Origin: RPQJ01 sp052035645
GTDB lineage: Bacteria; Pseudomonadota; Gammaproteobacteria; Steroidobacterales; Steroidobacteraceae
Assembly: GCA_052035645.1 (NCBI GenBank)
Contig: JBPOHK010000094.1
Span: 1 to 64,000 of the forward strand
Direction of reading: 5' to 3'
Length of the DNA: 64,000 bases
The notes below the pieces were generated by a model. It was not told the origin of the DNA and did not search any database. It saw only the letters and a program-made list of their open reading frames with translations. Below, piece after piece: positions 59,327-64,000 of the stretch (the stretch's first letter is position 1; every line of letters starts with the position of its first letter). Position numbers and translations under genes: made by a program.

Positions 59327-60790
59327 ATGCGCGACTGCACCAGGTTCTACATCGACGGCCAGTGGGTCGCGCCGGCCGCGGCGAAGACCCTCGACGTGGT
59401 CAATCCGGCGACGGAGGGCGTGGCCGGGCGCATCTCGCTCGGCAGCGCGGCCGACGTCGATCGGGCCGTGGCCGCGGCCCGGCGCGCGTTCGAGACCTAC
59501 TCGCGCACGACCCGCGAGGAGCGCATGGCGCTGCTCGCCCGCATCGTCGAGGTCTACAAGCGCCGGCTCCCCGAGGTCGCGCAGGCGATCTCCGAGGAGA
59601 TGGGCGCCCCCCTCGCCACCATCGCGCTGCCGATGCAGGCGCCCGCGGGGCTCGGGCATTTCATGGTCGCGCTCGCGGTGCTCAAGGACTTCGAGTTCGA
59701 GCAGGCGCGGGGCACCACCAGCGTGCAGCGCGAACCCGTGGGCGTGTGCGGGCTGATCACGCCCTGGAACTGGCCCGCCAACCAGATCACCTGCAAGGTG
59801 GCGCCTGCCCTGGCCACGGGCTGCACGATGGTGTTGAAGCCGAGCGAGCTGGCGCCGCTGAGCGGACACCTGATCGCCGAGATCCTGCACGAGGCCGGCG
59901 TGCCTGCGGGCGTGTTCAATCTCGTGGACGGCGACGGCCCGACCGTGGGCGCCGCGCGCGCGTCGCATCCCGGCATCGACATGGTCTCGTTCACCGGGTC
60001 GACGCGCGCCGGCATCCTGGTCGACAAGGCCGCCGCGGACACGGTGAAGAAAGTCGCGCTGGAACTCGGCGGCAAGTCGCCGAACATCATCCTCGACGGC
60101 GCGCCGCTCGAGGCTGCCGTGGGACACGGCGTGATGGTGATGATGAACAACAGCGGCCAGAGCTGCAACGCGCCTTCGCGCATGCTGGTGCCGCGCAAGC
60201 ACCTCGCGACCGTCGAGGCCATCGCGCAGGCGATCGCCGCGCAGGTGGTCGTGGGCGACCCGGCCAGCCCGACGACCGCAATGGGCCCGCAGGCGAACCA
60301 GAACCAGTGGCGGCGCACGCAGTCGCTCATCGAGAAGGGCATCGCCGAGGGCGCGAAAGTCGTGTGCGGCGGTCCGGGCCGGCCCGACGGGCTCACCCGC
60401 GGCTACTTCACGCGGCCCACGGTGTTCAGCGACGTGCGCAACGACATGACCATCGCGCGCGAGGAGATCTTCGGGCCGGTGCTGTGCATCCTGCCGTACG
60501 ACAGCGAGGAGGAGGCGATCCGAATCGCCAACGACACGCCCTATGGCCTGTCCTCGTACGTGTTCGGGCCCACGGCGGAGAAGGCGCGCCAGGTGGGCAC
60601 GCGCATCCGCGCGGGCAACGTGCACATCAACGGGGCGAGCCTGGACGTCGCCGGGCCTTTCGGCGGCTACAAGCAGTCGGGCCTCGGCCGCGAGTGGGGC
60701 GCGCTCGGCTTCGAGGAGTTCCTCGAGGTCAAGGCGGTCTTCGGCGGCGTCGGCGAGGTGAAGGCCGGCATCGTCGAGATGCCCACCTGA
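59327..60790 (+). CDS. NAD(P)-dependent aldehyde dehydrogenase
   Basis: 487 residues, ALDH superfamily, oxidising an aldehyde to a carboxylate. The catalytic Cys is in NNSGQSCNAPSR (about residue 283), the general base Glu in LELGGKSPN, and cofactor-binding Asn in TPWNWPANQ; the glycine motif is FTGSTRAGI. Full length, cytoplasmic. Two bp after the outer-membrane protein. Its TGA stop abuts the convergent patatin gene's stop. Aldehyde specificity is not apparent. Confidence 0.92.
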   Translation: MRDCTRFYIDGQWVAPAAAKTLDVVNPATEGVAGRISLGSAADVDRAVAAARRAFETYSRTTREERMALLARIVEVYKRRLPEVAQAISEEMGAPLATIALPMQAPAGLGHFMVALAVLKDFEFEQARGTTSVQREPVGVCGLITPWNWPANQITCKVAPALATGCTMVLKPSELAPLSGHLIAEILHEAGVPAGVFNLVDGDGPTVGAARASHPGIDMVSFTGSTRAGILVDKAAADTVKKVALELGGKSPNIILDGAPLEAAVGHGVMVMMNNSGQSCNAPSRMLVPRKHLATVEAIAQAIAAQVVVGDPASPTTAMGPQANQNQWRRTQSLIEKGIAEGAKVVCGGPGRPDGLTRGYFTRPTVFSDVRNDMTIAREEIFGPVLCILPYDSEEEAIRIANDTPYGLSSYVFGPTAEKARQVGTRIRAGNVHINGASLDVAGPFGGYKQSGLGREWGALGFEEFLEVKAVFGGVGEVKAGIVEMPT

Positions 60791-60791
60791 C

Positions 60792-63056
60792 TCAGCGGAA
60801 GATCCCCTTCTCGAGGATCGTGCCCCGGCCGATCGGGCGGCCGATCGCCAGCCACAGGCTCCAGGAATCCGTGGTCGTGGCGCCGAGTCCCAGCGTCAGC
60901 GGGCCGACGAGCGTGCGGCCCGTGAGGTACACGGACGCGCCGTAGATCTCGTCGTCGCGCAACCCGTCGATGCGGTCGTAGATCGCGCCGGCCTCGAGGC
61001 GGATGCCCGCATACAGCGCCTGCCCGCGGATCGCGAGGGTGTCCTTGATCTTCCAGTTGTAGCCGGTGCCGACGGTCCAGTAGCTGTCGGCGCGCAGCTC
61101 GCCGAGTTCGTAGCCGGGGAAGCTGCCCGGGCCGCCGAGGGCGAACGCGCGATCGAGCGGCAGGTTGCCGTCGAGGTCCGAGCCGCCGGCCGCCGTCACC
61201 CAGATCACGTCCCGGCGCAGGGGTACGGCGAGCCCGATGCCGAGCTCGGCGCGCTGCCAGTCGAGGTCGGCGCCCAGAGCGTCGTCGCTGCGCATGTACT
61301 CGAGGGCCACCGCGAGCCCGCGCGTCGGATTGAACGGCGTGTCGCGGGTGTCGTAGGTGCCGGCCACGATGAGGCCGGCGTCGTCGCGCTCCGCCTCCTG
61401 GAACAGCGGCGAGCCCGTGCTCAGGGTGAGGCGCCGCCGGTCGAACAGGTAGCCGAGCCGCAGCTGCGCCGCGCGGCCGAAGTTCACGCCGACGTCGACC
61501 TGGCCCATCAGGTCGCCGAAGCGGTACGCCGCGATGCGCTCGTTGTCGTAGAAGACGTCTTCTTCCGAGGACTTCCAGAGGATCCGCGGCTCGACGAACC
61601 AGCGCTGCTGCACGTCGAGCGGCTGGTAGAGGCTGGTCGAGACGAACGTCTCGCCGCCGGCCTGGATCTCGTTGCGCCACTCTCCGCCGAGCGCATTGAG
61701 CCAGGTCCGGTCGTGCTTGGCGTAGATCGCGAAGCCGACGTCGCCGCCGGCCGAGCCGTAGACGCCCAGGTCCACCTTGAGGTAGTCCGGTCCGTAGCGC
61801 TTCTCGCGCGGCAGCCAGACGAGCGTCGGACTCGCCGGATCGCCCTCGAGCCGGTACTCGACCGACTCGAAGTCCTGCAGCGCCGCCAGTCGCCGCGCCT
61901 CGGCGCTGATGCGGGCCGTATCCACCACGTCGCCCGCTCGCACCGTCGACTGGCCCTGCAGGAACTCCGGGTTCACCCGCCGCAGTCCCTCGAAGCGCAC
62001 CCCGGCCAGTCGCGCCTCGATCGCCTGCGAGGCCGTCACCCGTCGGCGCCACGCGGCGTACTCGTCCGCCGGTACGGCGTACTGGCGCAGCGCCGCAACC
62101 TCGCGCAGCGCGGCCTGCTCGCCGAGCGGGATGGTCTCCGGCACGCGCTCGAAGTCGGCGGTGCCGATGTCGCCCATGATCACGTCGATGCGCACGTCGC
62201 CCGGCCGCAGCGAATCGAGCTGCAGCTGCTCGTTCGCCTGGATCATCACGTCGGACATGCGGCTGATCAGCTGCGTCGCGGTCTGCAGCCTCGCCGGGTC
62301 CGCGTCCGGTTCGACCAGGTTCACGACGATCACGCGCTCGGCGCAGAGATCGCGCGCCACGTCCACGGGGATGTTCCGCACCAGTCCGCCGTCGGAGAGG
62401 ATGTAGTCGCCCATGAGCACGGGCGCGAACGCGCCCGGGATGGCCATGCTGGCGCGCATCGCCGTGGCGATGTCGCCCTCGGACAGCACCACCATCCGGC
62501 CGCTCACCATGTCCGTGGCGACGGCGCGGTAGGGGATCGGCAGGCGGTCGAAGCTGCTCTGCATGCGGGCACCGGCCACGAAGCTGCGCAGCAGGTCGTC
62601 GATGTTGCTGGTGTCGACGAGACCGCCCGGCGCGATGACCGCGCCGTCGCGCAGGCCGAGCTCGATCTGGTTGCTGTACGTGACGCCGGCGCGCTTCTGC
62701 TCGATCGGTTCGAGGTCGCGGCGACCCTGGCCGCCGACGACCGACTTCCAGTTGATGCCGACGACGAACTTCTCGAGGTCGTCCGCGGGAATGCCGGACG
62801 CGTAACCTGCGCCGACCAGTGCGCCCATGCTGGTGCCGGCCACGCAGTCGACCGGGACGTTGAGCTTCTCGAGGACCTTCAGCACGCCGACGTGCGCGCC
62901 GCCCTTGGCTCCGCCGCCGGCGAGCACCAGGCCCACCCGCGGGCGAGTCCCTGTCGTCGCCGGCCCGGCCTCGTCGCCGGCCGCGTTCGCCACGGGCGCG
63001 GCCTGGCTGGCCGCGATCGCCACGGCGGCGGCACCCAAGCAACGGAGGAATCGCAT
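60792..63056 (-). CDS. Patatin-like phospholipase with POTRA and beta-barrel (type Vd autotransporter-like)
   Basis: 754 residues. Sec signal (1-26). Patatin domain about 40-330: glycine-rich GGGAKGG, nucleophile Ser76 in GTSMG and catalytic Asp in SDGGLVRN. A POTRA-like domain (about 345-420, ARLAGVRFEGLRRVNPEFLQGQSTVRAGDVVDTARISAEARRLA) leads into a 16-strand-type barrel with aromatic-rich strands and a final GKGIF-R end. This is the architecture of PlpD/FplA, which transport their own lipase to the cell surface. Probable function: hydrolysis of phospholipids or lysolipids. ATG 63056. Confidence 0.92.
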   Translation of the reverse strand: MRFLRCLGAAAVAIAASQAAPVANAAGDEAGPATTGTRPRVGLVLAGGGAKGGAHVGVLKVLEKLNVPVDCVAGTSMGALVGAGYASGIPADDLEKFVVGINWKSVVGGQGRRDLEPIEQKRAGVTYSNQIELGLRDGAVIAPGGLVDTSNIDDLLRSFVAGARMQSSFDRLPIPYRAVATDMVSGRMVVLSEGDIATAMRASMAIPGAFAPVLMGDYILSDGGLVRNIPVDVARDLCAERVIVVNLVEPDADPARLQTATQLISRMSDVMIQANEQLQLDSLRPGDVRIDVIMGDIGTADFERVPETIPLGEQAALREVAALRQYAVPADEYAAWRRRVTASQAIEARLAGVRFEGLRRVNPEFLQGQSTVRAGDVVDTARISAEARRLAALQDFESVEYRLEGDPASPTLVWLPREKRYGPDYLKVDLGVYGSAGGDVGFAIYAKHDRTWLNALGGEWRNEIQAGGETFVSTSLYQPLDVQQRWFVEPRILWKSSEEDVFYDNERIAAYRFGDLMGQVDVGVNFGRAAQLRLGYLFDRRRLTLSTGSPLFQEAERDDAGLIVAGTYDTRDTPFNPTRGLAVALEYMRSDDALGADLDWQRAELGIGLAVPLRRDVIWVTAAGGSDLDGNLPLDRAFALGGPGSFPGYELGELRADSYWTVGTGYNWKIKDTLAIRGQALYAGIRLEAGAIYDRIDGLRDDEIYGASVYLTGRTLVGPLTLGLGATTTDSWSLWLAIGRPIGRGTILEKGIFR

Positions 63057-63200
63057 GCACAGTCTCCCGACGGACGTCCGTCCGCGCAATCCTCGCGATG
63101 ATCCACGATTGGTCCCGGTGGCGTCGATACCCACTGGACAATCGGCCCGGTTTCGCGATTCCATGCGCGGCTGGACCTTCCTCCGCGACGCAGGCCGACC

Positions 63201-64000
63201 ATGGATTACCGCTCCCCCTGGCTCGACGACGAACTCGACATGTTCCGCGAGGCGGCGCGCCGCTTCATCCGGCAGGAGATCGTGCCGAACGACGACCGCT
63301 GGCGCGAGCAGCACCACGTCGATCGCGCGCTGTGGAACAAGGCGGGCGAGGTCGGCCTGCTGTGCACCGACATCCCGGCCGAGTACGGCGGCGTCGGCGG
63401 CGATGCGCGCCACGAGGCGGTGGTCGCCGAGGAGATGGGCCGACACGGCATCTCGAGCTTCGGCCACGTGGTGCACAGCATCCTCGCGCACTACGTGCTC
63501 AACTACGGCAGCGAGGAGCAGAAGCACCGCTGGCTGCCGCGCATGGCTTCCGGGGAGCTGGTCGGTGCGATCGCGATGACCGAGCCCGGCGCGGGTTCCG
63601 ACCTGCAGGCGGTGAAGACGCGAGCGGGGCGCGACGGCGACCACTACGTCCTCAACGGCTCCAAGACCTTCATCTCGAACGGCCTGCACGCCGGGCTGGT
63701 CGGCGTGGTGGCCAAGACCGACGCGACCAAGGGCGCCAAGGGCATCTCGATCGTGATGGTCGAGACCGGGGGCCAGGCCGGCTACCGGGTCGGGCGCGTG
63801 CTCGACAAGATCGGCCAGAACGGCTGGGACACCGCGGAGCTGTTCTTCGACGACTGCCGCGTGCCCGCGGCGAACCTGCTCGGCCCGGCGGAAGGCCAGG
63901 GCTTCATCCAGCTGATGCGCGACCTGCCCTACGAGCGCGCGCTGCTCGCGCTCGGCGGCGTCGGCGCGATGGAATACGCGCTGCAGCTCACCGTGGAGTA
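63201..64000 (+). CDS. Acyl-CoA dehydrogenase (3' end beyond window)
   Basis: First 266 residues. FAD/acyl-CoA dehydrogenase N-terminal helical domain (DYRSPWLDDELDMFREAARRFIRQEIVPNDDRWREQHHVDRALWNKAGEVGLLCTDIPAEYGGVGG), then the middle beta domain with signature IAMTEPGAGSDLQAVKTRA and FISNGLHAG. The C-terminal domain that holds the catalytic Glu lies outside. Dehydrogenates acyl-CoA, likely in fatty acid or related degradation. Start ATG 63201; the 144-bp spacer to the patatin gene should contain both promoters. Confidence 0.93.
   Translation, partial: MDYRSPWLDDELDMFREAARRFIRQEIVPNDDRWREQHHVDRALWNKAGEVGLLCTDIPAEYGGVGGDARHEAVVAEEMGRHGISSFGHVVHSILAHYVLNYGSEEQKHRWLPRMASGELVGAIAMTEPGAGSDLQAVKTRAGRDGDHYVLNGSKTFISNGLHAGLVGVVAKTDATKGAKGISIVMVETGGQAGYRVGRVLDKIGQNGWDTAELFFDDCRVPAANLLGPAEGQGFIQLMRDLPYERALLALGGVGAMEYALQLTVE

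Overview
The window is about 70% GC and gene-dense, with short or absent intergenic gaps, many 4-base ATGA/GTGA start-stop overlaps and frequent GTG/TTG starts. The gene content points to an aerobic, Gram-negative gammaproteobacterium, probably near the Xanthomonadales, Nevskiales or Steroidobacterales. The clues are an OmpW/OmpA outer-membrane protein, DUF481 and DUF3313 proteins, paired M16 peptidases, a patatin/beta-barrel autotransporter and a membrane-bound uptake hydrogenase. The taxonomic placement is inference from content only. No rRNA, tRNA, CRISPR array or prophage was seen.

Layout. 1-5579 (minus) is a tightly overlapped operon: ThDP-dependent enzyme, BASS-type transporter, NAD-dependent epimerase, SDR, ExoD-like membrane protein and a DUF2505 protein cut by the window edge. 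5709-11158 (plus) holds a TauE/SafE permease, small membrane and lipoprotein genes, an exported methyltransferase-like protein, a sulfotransferase/class-IV aminotransferase pair, a DUF1330 protein, and a XRE-HTH/2TM regulator preceded by five exact 11-bp direct repeats. 11178-13786 (minus) is a glutathione-dependent formaldehyde detoxification module. 13930-23095 contains a VNG-repeat beta-solenoid-like protein, a WYL regulator, a DUF2891 / GH13 / M16 group and the OmpW-OmpA fusion with its terminator.

23255-28559 has a second exported methyltransferase-like protein and, on the minus strand, a four-gene 2-oxoacid:acceptor oxidoreductase operon (gamma, alpha, beta, and a GltD-like flavoprotein with ferredoxin domain). 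28748-35040 is an accessory island: a promoter candidate, a short secreted YD/FN3 protein, a large secreted RHS protein with a variable C-terminal domain, a likely immunity gene and a decayed transposase. 35285-46636 carries a DUF885 hydrolase, an active/inactive M16 pair, an NAD(P)-binding protein, an octaheme cytochrome with TPRs, outer-membrane proteins and transaldolase.

46600-54179 (minus) is an oxygen-tolerant group 1 [NiFe] uptake hydrogenase cluster (small, large and cytochrome b subunits, maturation protease, HyaE and HyaF chaperones, a rubredoxin-HybE fusion) with a cation:proton antiporter 13 bp downstream in the same direction. The hypABCDEF genes are not in the window. 54387-64000 holds a glutaredoxin-DinB fusion, a GNAT, an MsbA-like ABC exporter, an outer-membrane protein with an aldehyde dehydrogenase, a patatin autotransporter and the start of an acyl-CoA dehydrogenase.

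How they may work together: H2 oxidation feeds the quinone pool through the cytochrome b subunit. The oxidoreductase operon links 2-oxoacid oxidation to ferredoxin/NAD(P)H. The formaldehyde module and aldehyde dehydrogenase handle aldehydes. The RHS locus is a probable contact-competition system.
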